Assembly: GCA_032881465.1 (NCBI GenBank)
Contig: CP126168.1
Span: 1,364,001-1,428,000, forward strand
Length of the DNA stretch: 64,000 bases
Reading direction: 5' to 3'
DNA from: Parvibaculaceae bacterium PLY_AMNH_Bact1
Lineage (GTDB): Bacteria > Pseudomonadota > Alphaproteobacteria > Parvibaculales > Parvibaculaceae
This document shows positions 16,997 through 26,734 of the stretch, piece after piece; position 1 is the first letter of the stretch, and each line of letters begins with the position of its first letter. Position numbers and translations under genes: made by a program. The notes under the pieces were generated by a model. The model saw only the letters and a program-made list of their open reading frames with translations, had not been told where the DNA came from and searched no databases.

Positions 16997-17587
16997 TTCT
17001 GCAAGGACGGAGTTGCGAAACCTTATGATGGCAATAGCGGCCTTCGGGCGCGCCGACCGATAAGCTAAGCAATAATGGGAATTCAAAACAACGCAACCCC
17101 GATCTCCTCAGATCGGCGACCTGGGACGGGGTTGCTTTTGTGCTTCTCGCACGTGCCCATGCTAAAGAGCCGGGCTTTTCATCGTATGTCTAGAGACCGA
17201 CGCTGCTTGATGCAGCTGTGGCTAAAGGTCTGTGTTTGCGCTATCTGGCCTAAAATCCTTTGCGTTTGAGCTGCGCGTCTGCACACGTCAATCGGACTCT
17301 ACGCTTCAACAAATTTTGGAGTTTTTCAACGCTTGAAAGTGACATATACGCCAGTGTTTTCAAGCTACGCTACGCTTCGCAGGTGGGGTCATCTTCGAAA
17401 CCTCCTTCTGAATGTGCATTAACTTTGTAGCAAGGAATCGGCTTCGTGTCAAGGGAATCGTGCGATGCGACGTTGCGTCGCGCTATGAGTCTGTACTGCT
17501 GACCTATTTTTGTGTAGGTAAAAAAAGTCAGTAAACTGAATAAAAATCAGGAAAAATATTCCGATGTAATCAGTAAGCGGAAAAATG
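16997..17587. other. 591-bp intergenic region without a supported gene
   Basis: No open frame with family-like composition is found. It holds one strong hairpin (17093-17139) and a smaller GCGACG-TTG-CGTCGC inverted repeat near 17466-17480 followed by AT-rich sequence. The part from 17480 to 17587 lies downstream of the minus-strand GST gene and is T/A-rich. A small RNA is possible but not demonstrated. Confidence 0.5.
17093..17139 (+). terminator. Branched GC-rich hairpin with T-tract (terminator or small-RNA 3' end)
   Basis: Outer stem GCAACCCC (17093-17100) pairs perfectly with GGGGTTGC (17128-17135) and is followed by TTTT. Inside is a second hairpin GATCT-CCTC-AGATC (17101-17114), whose loop is CU-rich. 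It is about 97 nt after the DUF6687-like stop, so it could terminate that transcript or be the 3' part of an independent RNA. Confidence 0.55.
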
Positions 17588-18193
17588 CTATGCGTCCCAA
17601 CTTGGGCGAGTGCGGACGCCCTCTGCCCATCGATTTGCGAAAGTGCATGTTGGCGGAATGGGGAGATCAAAGAAACCGCCGAGCATCAGAACCACCATGC
17701 CGTGAATGTCTGCCATACTGAAGTCATCACCAGCGATAAAGAGGCGTCCATCGGACATTTCCCCGTCCAGCCATTCCCATCTTTGCGGGATGATGGCGCG
17801 CTCTGCGGCGGCGAAATCTGGAACTTGCGTGACGACATCTTTGAACAGAGCGATGGTGTGTCGAACATAGTGACCGTGGGGTAGGAAGAGCTGATGGAAA
17901 ATTCGTTGGCTCCACATCTCTATGCGGCCTTGCTCGAAAGCGTCCTGCCCCATGAGCGGCGGTTCTGGAAACTTTGCTTCAAGGTACCTGCAGATAGCAA
18001 CGCTCTCTGTGATGATGCGCCCGTCGTCAAGCTCAAGAACTGGAAGCTCGCCCAAGGAATTCAATTTGCGGAACGCGTCCGTCCGTGTGTCGGTTCCGGC
18101 CTCAAGATCAACGCGAGGAATGTCGATCCCTTTTTCAGAGATGAATATCCGAACCCGTTTTGGGTTTCCCGCGTTGGCATTGTAGAGCTTCAT
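17588..18193 (-). CDS. Glutathione S-transferase
   Basis: 201-residue cytosolic GST. Thioredoxin-like N-terminal domain with the catalytic region MKLYNANAGNPKRVRIF, the cis-Pro glutathione site GELPVLELDDG at about residues 48-58, and SVAICRYLEAKFP at about 64-76. The all-helical C-terminal domain carries AGDDFSMADIHGM, the usual N-capping box. The predicted active residue in the first helix could be Asn or Ser; no Cys is there. It ends slightly early compared with close relatives. It stands alone downstream of a bidirectional terminator shared with glnA, so it is transcribed separately. Substrate unknown. Confidence 0.83.
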   Translation of the reverse strand: MKLYNANAGNPKRVRIFISEKGIDIPRVDLEAGTDTRTDAFRKLNSLGELPVLELDDGRIITESVAICRYLEAKFPEPPLMGQDAFEQGRIEMWSQRIFHQLFLPHGHYVRHTIALFKDVVTQVPDFAAAERAIIPQRWEWLDGEMSDGRLFIAGDDFSMADIHGMVVLMLGGFFDLPIPPTCTFANRWAEGVRTRPSWDA

Positions 18194-18271
18194 GTCAGAT
18201 GCCTCTTGTTAGGTGCGGCGCGTCTGCGCCTTATTTAACAAGATAATTAAATAAAGAAATTTGGTCAAAGA

Positions 18272-18299
18272 AAAAGGCCGGTGAGAACACCGGCCTTTT
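18272..18299 (-). terminator. Intrinsic terminator after glnA
   Basis: AAAAGGCCGGTG-AGAA-CACCGGCCTTTT forms a 12-bp perfect stem with A and T runs at both ends, so it can work in both directions. It follows the glnA stop on the minus strand by about 22 nt and also faces the 5' side of the GST gene. Confidence 0.88.
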
Positions 18300-18321
18300 C
18301 CGCAACATTATGTGTCTGACG

Positions 18322-19734
18322 TCAGACGGAGTAGTACATATCGAATTCAACCGGATGTGGTGTCATTTCGAAACGTTCAATCTCTTCCATCTTCAGTTCG
18401 ATGTAGCCATCGATCTGCTCATTGGTGAACACGTCACCCTTGGTCAGATAGTCACGGTCAGCATCAAGGCTTTCAACAGCTTCGCGAAGCGAGCCCGCAA
18501 CTGTTGGGATGTCTGCAAGCTCTTCTGGCGGAAGGGCGTACAGATCCTTGTCCATTGGATCGCCTGGATCGATCTTGTTCTGGATGCCATCAAGGCCAGC
18601 CATCATCATCGCGGAGAAGGCGAGGTACGGGTTGGCGGTTGGATCTGGGAACCGGATTTCAATCCGCTTGGATGCTGGCGACGTGCCGTAAGGAATACGG
18701 CAGGAAGCAGAGCGATTGCGCGCGGAGTAAGCGAGAAGAACCGGTGCTTCATAGCCTGGAACCAGACGCTTGTAGGAGTTGGTTGAAGCATTGGTGAAGG
18801 CGTTCAGCGACTTAGCGTGTTTCAGGATACCGCCAATATAGTGCATGCAGGTTTCTGAAAGATCTGCATAGCCGTTACCAGCGAATGTTGGCTTGCCGTC
18901 TTTCCAGATTGACTGGTGACAGTGCATGCCCGTGCCATTGTCGCCAAAGACAGGCTTCGGCATGAACGTGGCGGACTTGCCAAATGCGTGGGCCACATTG
19001 TGGATCGCGTATTTGTAGATCTGCAGGTGGTCAGCAACCGTTGTAAGGGTTTGGAACTTCATGCCCAATTCGTGCTGAGCCGCGGCCACTTCGTGGTGAT
19101 GCTTTTCAACTTCAACGCCCATCTCGGCCATTGTGGAGAGCATTTCAGACCGCAGATCCTGCGCACTGTCGATTGGGTTAACCGGGAAGTAGCCGCCCTT
19201 TGTGCGGGGACGGTGGCCCAGGTTGCCCATTTCGTATTCTGTGCCTGAATTGTCCGGCAGCTCAACGCTGTCAAGGACGAAGCCCGTATTGTAAGGGGTT
19301 GAAGAGAAGCGAACATCATCAAACACGAAGAATTCTGCTTCAGGCCCGAAATAACATGTGTCGCCGATACCCGTGCTCTTGAGATAGGCCTCTGCTCGCT
19401 TGGCAGTACCGCGTGGGTCACGGTCATAGAGCTCACCAGTATTCGGCTCAACGATGTCGCAGAAGATCGCGAGTGTTGTCTGCGCATAGAATGGATCGAT
19501 CGTCGCGGTTGCACAGTCAGGCATCAGGATCATGTCGGACTCGTTGATCGCTTTCCAGCCGGCGATTGAGGAGCCGTCGAACATCTGTCCATCGGTGAAG
19601 AAGTCTTCATCTTCGATCATCGCAATGTCGAAGGTCACGTGCTGCATTTTACCGCGTGGGTCGGTGAACCGAAGGTCCACATATTTCACGTCTTTGTCTT
19701 TGATTGTCTGTAGGACAGCGGCGGCATCGGCCAT
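18322..19734 (-). CDS. glnA: Glutamine synthetase type I
   Basis: 470-residue GSI subunit that makes glutamine from glutamate, ammonia and ATP as a dodecamer. Motifs: N-terminal beta-grasp [13 protein letters not shown] with FDGSSIAGW (about residues 24-60); [10 protein letters not shown]; the ATP/Mn loop [42 protein letters not shown]; and [17 protein letters not shown]. Tyr in [11 protein letters not shown] near residue 398 is the usual adenylylation site, so activity control by GlnE is expected. It is downstream of glnB (92 nt), the usual alphaproteobacterial operon, and ends at a strong terminator. Confidence 0.96.
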   Translation of the reverse strand: MADAAAVLQTIKDKDVKYVDLRFTDPRGKMQHVTFDIAMIEDEDFFTDGQMFDGSSIAGWKAINESDMILMPDCATATIDPFYAQTTLAIFCDIVEPNTGELYDRDPRGTAKRAEAYLKSTGIGDTCYFGPEAEFFVFDDVRFSSTPYNTGFVLDSVELPDNSGTEYEMGNLGHRPRTKGGYFPVNPIDSAQDLRSEMLSTMAEMGVEVEKHHHEVAAAQHELGMKFQTLTTVADHLQIYKYAIHNVAHAFGKSATFMPKPVFGDNGTGMHCHQSIWKDGKPTFAGNGYADLSETCMHYIGGILKHAKSLNAFTNASTNSYKRLVPGYEAPVLLAYSARNRSASCRIPYGTSPASKRIEIRFPDPTANPYLAFSAMMMAGLDGIQNKIDPGDPMDKDLYALPPEELADIPTVAGSLREAVESLDADRDYLTKGDVFTNEQIDGYIELKMEEIERFEMTPHPVEFDMYYSV

Positions 19735-19826
19735 GGTGTTCTCTTTCCCTGCTGTGTCTCGAAAGTAATGGCAGGCTTCTGCCTACCGGTTGGATTCGCA
19801 CAAACCCCAGGAAGGGGCGTGTGGTA

Positions 19827-20514
<688 letters not shown>

Positions 20515-21687
20515 ATGCGGCCAGGAAACACAATTTTCTCAGGTCTCGGCACGACGATCTTCAGCACCATGTCTGCAATGGCCATGGAGCATGGTGCCAT
20601 CAACCTGGGCCAAGGGTTCCCGGACGATGAGGGACCGCTGGAGCTTCGCGAACGGGCCGCCCAGGCCGTTATGGCGGGACCCAACCAATACCCGCCGTCC
20701 ATGGGGCTCCCTGATCTTCGAAAAGCAGTCGCAGATCATGACACCCGATTTTATGGACTGGAAGTCGACTGGGAGACAGAGACACTTGTCACCTCCGGCG
20801 CGACCGAGGCGCTGGCAGATTGTTTCCTGGCGCTTTTGAACGCGGGCGATGAAGCAATACTCATTGAACCCTTCTATGACTCCTATCTGCCCATGGTTGA
20901 GGCGACTGGCGCACAAGCGGTGACCGTTGGGCTTGACGCGCCTCACTGGGACTTGGACCTGGAAGTGTTGGGCGCCGCGTTCTCTGACAAGACCAAGCTC
21001 ATTGTTGTGAACACACCTATGAACCCGACGGGTAAGGTCTTCACCAAAGCAGAACTCCAAGGCATAGCTGACCTTGCTTTGAAGCATGATGCCTATGTGA
21101 TCCTTGATGAGGTCTACGAGCACCTTGTCTATGCCGGAGCAGCGCACGAGACGATGATGACACTGCCTGGCATGCGGGACCGTTGTGTGCGTCTTGCCTC
21201 AGCCGGAAAAACATTCTCTCTAACGGGCTGGAAAATCGGATATGTGACCGCTGCGCCAGATCTGTTGGCGCTCATTAACAAGGCCCACCAGTTTGTGACT
21301 TTTACCACCCCGCCAGCGTTCCAGTTGGCAGTGGCTTGGGGGCTCGGGCAGGGGGAAGCCTATTTCCAGAACCTGGCCACCGACCTGGAGCAGAAGCGTG
21401 ACCTATTGTCCAAAGGCTTGGCGGCGGTCGGATTTGATGTCGTGCGCTCTGATGGAACCTATTTCGTGACAACCGATATTGCGGGCCTTGGCTACGACGG
21501 GACCGATCTGGACTTTTGCAAAGAGATAACGAGCAAAGCAGGGGTGAGTGCAATTCCCGTGAGCCCGTTTTACAAACCACGAGACAAAGGTGCCGGGATA
21601 CCCAGAAACATGGTGCGCTTCTGCTTTTCCAAACAGCCAGAAGTGCTCGAGGAGAGTGTTTTCCGCCTGAAACGATATTTCGGATGA
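20515..21687 (+). CDS. PLP-dependent class I aminotransferase (methionine/kynurenine aminotransferase-like)
   Basis: 390-residue fold-type I aminotransferase. INLGQGFPDDEGP near residue 29 is typical of the KAT/YbdL branch. Cofactor residues: Asn in VVNTPMNPTGKVF (about 165), Asp-x-x-Tyr in ILDEVYEHL (about 198), and the PLP-binding Lys in SAGKTFSLTGWKIGY (about residue 230). The C-terminal Arg of NMVRFCFSK binds the substrate carboxylate. The ATG at 20515 begins near the substrate-binding strand as in relatives. The adjacent DUF2804 gene follows 24 nt later. Aromatic or sulfur amino acid use is likely but unproven. Confidence 0.87.
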   Translation: MRPGNTIFSGLGTTIFSTMSAMAMEHGAINLGQGFPDDEGPLELRERAAQAVMAGPNQYPPSMGLPDLRKAVADHDTRFYGLEVDWETETLVTSGATEALADCFLALLNAGDEAILIEPFYDSYLPMVEATGAQAVTVGLDAPHWDLDLEVLGAAFSDKTKLIVVNTPMNPTGKVFTKAELQGIADLALKHDAYVILDEVYEHLVYAGAAHETMMTLPGMRDRCVRLASAGKTFSLTGWKIGYVTAAPDLLALINKAHQFVTFTTPPAFQLAVAWGLGQGEAYFQNLATDLEQKRDLLSKGLAAVGFDVVRSDGTYFVTTDIAGLGYDGTDLDFCKEITSKAGVSAIPVSPFYKPRDKGAGIPRNMVRFCFSKQPEVLEESVFRLKRYFG

Positions 21688-21711
21688 GACCCTCATTGGA
21701 GAATAACAATA

Positions 21712-22731
21712 ATGCAAAAAGAACTGACTGCCGGGCCACTTCATGACGAAAACGGCCACCTGATTGAAAAAGGGTGGGCACGGGATGAACGGCGCAAATA
21801 CTCACATGACGGTGCGCGCGCTTCTTGGTATCGCTTGAAGGAATGGGATTACTACTGCGTTATGGGCGGCGAGTATGGCGTCTCTTTTGTCATCGCTGAC
21901 AATGGGTATATGGGCCTGCTGTCTGTAACATGGTTGGATTTCACTACTCCCGACACGATGGCGGAACTTCGAATTCTGCCTTTCCCGCGCGGTCAGATGG
22001 GAATGCCCGAGAGCGCCGACACCGGCAATATTGCCGTGACTCACAAGGGTATGACCCTGGATTTTCGTCATGAGGCTGGCGGACGGCGCTTGCGACTTGA
22101 TTGCCCGTCATTTGATGGCAACAAGGGACTGGCTGGCGAATTGTTTCTGAAACAACCACCGATGGACCGCATGGTGATTGCGACACCTTTTGATCACAAT
22201 CCACAAGCCTTCTACTACAATCAGAAAATCAACTGCATGCCTGCCGGGGGCGAGGTGACCGTGGCCGGTAAATCCTATGCGTTCGAGCCCGACAAGCAAT
22301 TTGGTGTCCTTGATTGGGGGCGTGGTGTCTGGGCTTATGACAACCAATGGTACTGGGGCTCGGCCTCTGGCTTGGTCGATGGCCGTTCTTTTGGTTTCAA
22401 CATCGGTTATGGCTTTGGCAACACATCGGCGGCGTCGGAAAACATGTTCTTTCTTGACGGCACGGCGCACAAGCTGGATCAGGTGACCTTCCACATACCC
22501 GAAGACGGATATGATACGTCGCCCTGGAAGTTCACCAGCAATGATGGTCGCTTCGAGATGGACTTCGAACCGGTCTTGGATCGCCAAGAGAATATCGACA
22601 TCCTTGTTTTTCGTTCCATTGTGCATCAGGTGTTTGGACGCTTTTCGGGCACCGTCACGCTCGATAATGGAGAGACGCTGGAGGTTCGGAATCTGATGGG
22701 CTTCGCTGAAGACGTGCGCAACAGGTGGTAG
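21712..22731 (+). CDS. DUF2804 domain protein
   Basis: 339-residue protein matching DUF2804. Typical features are the opening domain with YRLKEWDYYCVMGGEYGVSF, a beta-rich centre, the aromatic segment LDWGRGVWAYDNQWYWGSASGLVDG (the family's W-G-R-G and W-x-W-G region), FGFNIGYGFGNTSAASENMFFLDG and a C-terminal LVFRSIVHQVFGRFSG. It lies in a plus-strand run with the aminotransferase upstream and the esterase downstream with short gaps, so co-transcription is likely. No enzyme function is established for the family that I know of. Confidence 0.8.
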   Translation: MQKELTAGPLHDENGHLIEKGWARDERRKYSHDGARASWYRLKEWDYYCVMGGEYGVSFVIADNGYMGLLSVTWLDFTTPDTMAELRILPFPRGQMGMPESADTGNIAVTHKGMTLDFRHEAGGRRLRLDCPSFDGNKGLAGELFLKQPPMDRMVIATPFDHNPQAFYYNQKINCMPAGGEVTVAGKSYAFEPDKQFGVLDWGRGVWAYDNQWYWGSASGLVDGRSFGFNIGYGFGNTSAASENMFFLDGTAHKLDQVTFHIPEDGYDTSPWKFTSNDGRFEMDFEPVLDRQENIDILVFRSIVHQVFGRFSGTVTLDNGETLEVRNLMGFAEDVRNRW

Positions 22732-22739
22732 AGGAAGAA

Positions 22740-23420
22740 ATGAAAGAGCCCCTTCGACGAGAGGCTCTTAGCGGCGATCCAAAGTGGCTTGTAGTATTTC
22801 TGCATGGGCTGGGCTCCAACGGCGCGGACCTCATGACCTTCGCTGAGTATTGGGCGAAGTCCATGCCGGATGTGGCTTTTTCAGCCCCCTCCGCGCCAAC
22901 CCCTTGCCCGGATGCGCCTCCAACTTCCGATCACCCGGGTGGTTTCCAGTGGATACCAAAACTCCCATCAGGCCATCCGCTTCTGTTTCCTGAGGTGGAG
23001 AACGCTGCCGACGATCTTCAACCCATCCTTGATCAGGAGCTTGCTGCTGTTGGTTTGACGCCTGACCGGTTGGCGCTTGTGGGCTTCTCGCAAGGTACAC
23101 TCATGGCGCTGCATGCGGGCCTTCGTCGAGCAGTCGCGCCTGCCGCACTGCTTGGATATGCCGGTGGCCTCGTCGGACGAGACCGGTTGGCAAATGAAAT
23201 CACATGCAAGCCGCCTGTTATGCTGATCAATGGCGATGCCGATCCAATGGTCCCTGCGGCTGCTCAGGCACCTGCGTTGGAAGCGTTGCAGGCTGCGGGT
23301 GTTGTGGCTGCGGGACAGATCATGCCTGGGCTTGATCACAGCGTAAACGCCGACGCGCTCGTTCTAGGGGCGCGTTTTCTTCTGAGTGCTTTTGAATACC
23401 GCGAGAAGAATCCGGTCTAG
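22740..23420 (+). CDS. Carboxylesterase/phospholipase family alpha/beta hydrolase
   Basis: 226-residue cytosolic hydrolase of the YpfH/lysophospholipase-like group. The oxyanion-hole strand WLVVFLHGLGSNG is at residues 19-29, the nucleophile elbow GFSQG near residue 117 holds the catalytic Ser, the Asp is likely in LINGDADPMVP, and His in PGLDHSVN. The start codon is taken as ATG 22740 after gaggaag; a GTG at 22725 would overlap the DUF2804 stop. Small acyl esters are the likely substrate class. Confidence 0.83.
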   Translation: MKEPLRREALSGDPKWLVVFLHGLGSNGADLMTFAEYWAKSMPDVAFSAPSAPTPCPDAPPTSDHPGGFQWIPKLPSGHPLLFPEVENAADDLQPILDQELAAVGLTPDRLALVGFSQGTLMALHAGLRRAVAPAALLGYAGGLVGRDRLANEITCKPPVMLINGDADPMVPAAAQAPALEALQAAGVVAAGQIMPGLDHSVNADALVLGARFLLSAFEYREKNPV

Positions 23421-23558
23421 CTGTATCCCTAGTATCATTAGGAATGGACTTCAGCGTGACCAGTGACGCGACGTCATATTGACGTACTGGACAGTGGCAG
23501 CGTCATCGTTATCTTCACCGGCAAAAGATCATCAAAGCGAATAAACGGGAGTTATCGG

Positions 23559-25094
23559 ATGGTAGATCCGCGCACGCCTATCCTTGTTGGATGTGGGCAG
23601 GTTGTTCAAAAAGAAAAAGATCTGGACAAGATCAAAGATCCTGCATCGCTGATGGCGGATGCCGCGAAGCTTGCGCTCGCGGACACGACGATTTCCGAGT
23701 TGACCGGCAAGCTCGACACCATTACTTGCACCCGCTTTGTGATTGATAGTCCCGGCAGTCGAGAACTGCCGATCAGTCAATACGCGAACCTACCGCAGAC
23801 ACTCGCGAACAAGCTGGGGGCAGCACCCGCAAACACCTGCTACGGCCCCACGGGTGGCAACACGCCCCAACTGCTGGTGAACTATACAGCCGAAAAAATT
23901 GCAGAAGGCGACCAGGACGTGGTTCTGCTCGCGGGCGTGGAATGCTTCGGCTCAATGCAGAAGCTCCTCATGGCGGGCAAAACGCCGGAGAGCTGGAACG
24001 ATGATCCCGGCGGCAACCGGATCGACATCGGACATGAAAAAGAAGGGGCGACCAGGGTTGAGAACCTTCACAAGCTTCAGCACCCTGTGAACTGCTATCC
24101 ACTCTTTGAGAATGCGCTTCGTGGGGAGGCCGGTCGATCTGTCAAAGACCACCAGATGTTCATTGGTGAATTGATGTCTCCCTTCACTAAAGTCGCCGCT
24201 GCCCACCCGCAGGCCTGGTTCCCTATTGAGAGAACGCCTGAAGAGATTGCCACGCCGACCGATGTCAATCGCTATGTCGGCTACCCTTACACCAAATACA
24301 TGAATGCCATTATGGCCGTCGACCAGGCTGCTGCTGTCGTGATGATGTCTGTTGAGAAAGCCCGCGAGCTTGGCGTTCCGGAAGACAAATGGGTCTATCT
24401 CCATGGGTCCGGCGATGCCAATGACCACTGGTTCTTGACGGAACGCCAGAACTTCCACTCAAGCCCGGCCATTCGGATGATGGGACAGAAGGCGTTTGCG
24501 CAGGCCGGGTGGGCAATCGATGAAATCGACATCATGGATCTCTATTCCTGTTTCCCGAGTGCGGTGCAAATCGGCATGAAGGAGCTTGGCATCAAAGTTG
24601 GTGATCAACGCTCGCTGACCGTTACTGGCGGGCTGCCTTACTTCGGTGGTGCCGGGAACAACTATGTCATGCACTCCATCGCGACCATGGTCGAGAAGCT
24701 GCGTGCAAACCCTGGCAAGAAGGGCATGTGCACGTCGAACGGCTATTATGTGACCAAGCACGGCATTGGCCTCTATTCCACAACGCCAACCGAAGGTGCG
24801 TGGAAGCGAGAGAACCCTGCAAACTATCAGGCTGAGCTTGATGCAATGGATCATCCGCGTGTTGAGGAAAAGCCAAATGGTGCCGCGAAGATCGAGACCT
24901 TCACGGTAATGCACGGCCGCTATGGGCCAGAATTCGGCATCGTGATGGGACGTCTGGATGCAGACAATGCCCGGTTCGTGTCACACGTGACCGCAGAGGC
25001 CGACATTCAGAGCTTGCTCAACCAGGAAAGCCTTGGCCGCCCAGGGACCGTTGAAAACACGGACACGGGGTTGAACGTTTTCACTCTCTCTTAG
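23559..25094 (+). CDS. Thiolase-like protein (TLP1/SCP-x type acetyl-CoA acetyltransferase homologue)
   Basis: 511-residue thiolase-superfamily protein. The N-terminal half begins VDPRTPILVGCGQVV and carries AGVECFGSM; the C-terminal thiolase half has DIMDLYSCFPSAVQIGMKELG and GGLPYFGGAGNNYVMHSIATM, then CTSNGYYVTKHGIGLYS with a Cys and the His expected near the active site. The last about 100 residues (ETFTVMHGRYGPEFGIVMGRL onward) look like the extra OB-fold domain of TLP1. The usual N-terminal nucleophile Cys is not clear: the nearest, in NTCYGPTGGN, is misplaced, so activity is uncertain. ATG 23559 begins the family domain. Confidence 0.8.
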   Translation: MVDPRTPILVGCGQVVQKEKDLDKIKDPASLMADAAKLALADTTISELTGKLDTITCTRFVIDSPGSRELPISQYANLPQTLANKLGAAPANTCYGPTGGNTPQLLVNYTAEKIAEGDQDVVLLAGVECFGSMQKLLMAGKTPESWNDDPGGNRIDIGHEKEGATRVENLHKLQHPVNCYPLFENALRGEAGRSVKDHQMFIGELMSPFTKVAAAHPQAWFPIERTPEEIATPTDVNRYVGYPYTKYMNAIMAVDQAAAVVMMSVEKARELGVPEDKWVYLHGSGDANDHWFLTERQNFHSSPAIRMMGQKAFAQAGWAIDEIDIMDLYSCFPSAVQIGMKELGIKVGDQRSLTVTGGLPYFGGAGNNYVMHSIATMVEKLRANPGKKGMCTSNGYYVTKHGIGLYSTTPTEGAWKRENPANYQAELDAMDHPRVEEKPNGAAKIETFTVMHGRYGPEFGIVMGRLDADNARFVSHVTAEADIQSLLNQESLGRPGTVENTDTGLNVFTLS

Positions 25095-25120
25095 ACACCT
25101 GAGCAAGTACTCAAATCAGA

Positions 25121-25146
25121 AAGGCGGCTCACTGAGCCGTCTTTTT
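25121..25146 (+). terminator. Intrinsic terminator after the thiolase-like gene
   Basis: GGCGGCTCA (25123-25131), one-base loop region, TGAGCCGTC then a run of six T (25142-25147). Nine-base stem with one G-U pair. Placed 27 nt beyond the thiolase stop; it also faces the convergent DUF4870 gene. Confidence 0.85.
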
Positions 25147-25148
25147 TG

Positions 25149-25508
25149 TCACCAAACCCACGTTTCAGGGTCAGGCACGGGCTCATTATCGTTCATCCAG
25201 AAAAAACCTTTAACGTTCCGCACGATCACCCAGATGGCGGTGGCGAACAACATGATCATACCAATGACGAATACGAACAAAATCGCGCTGATGGTGAAGT
25301 AGAGCAGGCCGATCCAAAAGGTACGTATCTGGTAGGTGAAATGTGTCTCGGCTAAATCATCTGCATCAGAACGTCTGAGGTAGGCCATAACCAAACCGAT
25401 AATGGTTGTAAGGCCGCCGGTAACAAACCCGCCGAAATTCAGAAGATAGATAAGTTTGACGATATCTGCGTTGTTGGAGTCACCATTTGGACCGCTTTGC
25501 TCGGACAT
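25149..25508 (-). CDS. DUF4870-like small membrane protein
   Basis: 119-residue membrane protein with a polar N-terminus and three hydrophobic segments: ADIVKLIYLLNFGGFVTGGLTTIIGLVMAYL, FWIGLLYFTISAILFVFVIGMIMLFATAIWVIV with a short break. The RRSDADDLAETHFTYQIRTFW stretch between segments is the DUF4870/Tic20-like signature (E-x-H-x-x-x-Q-x-R). The start ATG 25508 has gcggaggga at the right distance, against an in-frame upstream ATG lacking one. Function unknown. Probably monocistronic. Confidence 0.78.
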   Translation of the reverse strand: MSEQSGPNGDSNNADIVKLIYLLNFGGFVTGGLTTIIGLVMAYLRRSDADDLAETHFTYQIRTFWIGLLYFTISAILFVFVIGMIMLFATAIWVIVRNVKGFFWMNDNEPVPDPETWVW

Positions 25509-25605
25509 GCTATTCCCTCCGCATTGACACATTGGAACGTTATTCGCCGCTGAGAGTTCTGTCGATAGGGTTGATGGATATCCTTCTGCGGCATGGGAGT
25601 TTGAA

Positions 25606-26178
25606 ATGGCACAAATCTATATGATCCGACATGGTGAGGCAGCAGCGGGCTGGAGCGAAGACAAAGACCCGGGGCTGTCTGACCTTGGGCGCTCTCAGTC
25701 AGAGGCGGCGGCAAAAACCATCATGTCTCGTGAAGCATCGACGCTCCCTGTGCTATCGAGCCCTCTGCGGCGCTGTCAGGAAACAAGCGGGCCGCTTGCC
25801 ACAGCATGGGATCAGACAGCAGTCATTGAACCCAGGGTTGCTGAAATTCCATCGCCAGATCTCAGCCTTGAGGAACGCGGTGTCTGGTTGAGGCAAATCA
25901 TGACCGGCACCTGGGCAGAGACCGAAGCACCCATTGGCCATGATTTAGATCTGATAGGCTGGAAGCAGTCCGTGGTCGATGCGCTGCTCGAACTAAAAAC
26001 CGATACGGTGATTTTCTCCCACTTCATCGCGATCAACGCTGCTGTTGGTCATGCGCTGGGCGACCCGCGGGTCATCTGCTTCCGTCCTGACAATTGCTCT
26101 GTCACTGTTTTTGAAACACAGGGTGACAATCTTACCGTCCTTGAACAGGGCAGCGAAGCAGAGACCAAAGTCAATTAA
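25606..26178 (+). CDS. Histidine phosphatase family protein (phosphoglycerate mutase-like)
   Basis: 190-residue soluble phosphatase. The RHG motif MIRHGEA is at residues 6-12 with the phospho-accepting His; Arg of SSPLRRCQET near residue 50 and the second His in FSHFIAINAAVGHAL near residue 143 complete the usual set. The size and the missing insert place it near SixA/short cofactor-dependent mutases rather than glycolytic GpmA. The 3' end overlaps the convergent membrane-protein gene by four bases. Substrate unknown. Confidence 0.83.
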   Translation: MAQIYMIRHGEAAAGWSEDKDPGLSDLGRSQSEAAAKTIMSREASTLPVLSSPLRRCQETSGPLATAWDQTAVIEPRVAEIPSPDLSLEERGVWLRQIMTGTWAETEAPIGHDLDLIGWKQSVVDALLELKTDTVIFSHFIAINAAVGHALGDPRVICFRPDNCSVTVFETQGDNLTVLEQGSEAETKVN

Positions 26179-26615
26179 GCAGATGCGGGTGTTGCGGCGG
26201 CGGAAGACCTTAGCCTAAAGGTGCAAACAGCCAGGCCGGCAACGATCATGGCGAGCGCTAACATGGAAACAAGGGTTAGCGACGATGCCCGCTGCGCGCC
26301 TGAAAGGTTCAGGTAGATCAGCATCAGCAAGCCGCCGCCATTGCTGACGAGGCCTGTCCAAATCGTGACCCAGGGGATCGATCCGCGGGTGGCTTGGACG
26401 AACCCACCTGCATAGTTCACGACAAGTGCCAGATAAGCGACGCCCAGCAGACGGGCGTAGCTGATAGGGTCGGGAGCCTGACCCATAAGCGCCTCAAACA
26501 GAGACACCGGAAACAAAAGCAGCGGTCCGGCCCATAGAAGCACGGTCACACCAATTTTGAAGAGCAGGACACCGCGCAGCAATTTGAGCGTTGGAGTAAC
26601 GGGGGCGTTTTGCAT
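26175..26615 (-). CDS. Small hypothetical membrane protein (four predicted segments)
   Basis: 146-residue protein, mostly hydrophobic: LLRGVLLFKIGVTVLLWAGPLLLF, ARLLGVAYLALVVNYAGGFV, WVTIWTGLVSNGGGLLMLIYL and SLTLVSMLALAMIVAGLAVC. The start ATG 26615 is taken because a gaggt site precedes it; the longer upstream frame reads into the divergent promoter. It is divergent from a GlxA-type regulator with 119 bp between starts, so that regulator may control it. The family is not recognised. Confidence 0.6.
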   Translation of the reverse strand: MQNAPVTPTLKLLRGVLLFKIGVTVLLWAGPLLLFPVSLFEALMGQAPDPISYARLLGVAYLALVVNYAGGFVQATRGSIPWVTIWTGLVSNGGGLLMLIYLNLSGAQRASSLTLVSMLALAMIVAGLAVCTFRLRSSAAATPASA

Positions 26616-26670
26616 ATCTGAACCTCGTGGATGCGATTTGTGCTCTGAGCCTCGCGTATTCCCCCTACGG

Positions 26671-26718
26671 TTGACCATTGGCGAAAAAGACAAATATATG
26701 GCAAAATACGACATACTG
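26671..26718 (+). promoter_or_regulatory. Promoter and direct repeats upstream of the GlxA-type regulator
   Basis: A TTGACC (26671-26676) and TATATG (26695-26700) pair has an 18-bp spacer. Overlapping it are two related blocks, TGGCGAAAAAGACA at 26679 and TGGCAAAATACGACA at 26699, exactly 20 bp apart start to start. Direct repeats spaced about two helical turns are the usual AraC-family target, so autoregulation is plausible. Confidence 0.5.
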
Positions 26719-26734
26719 TCTGGAGGCGGTCATT

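Noticed and set aside
17585-17884. Plus-strand open frames over the GST gene
   Set aside because: They lie antisense to a clear GST gene and have no family-like composition.
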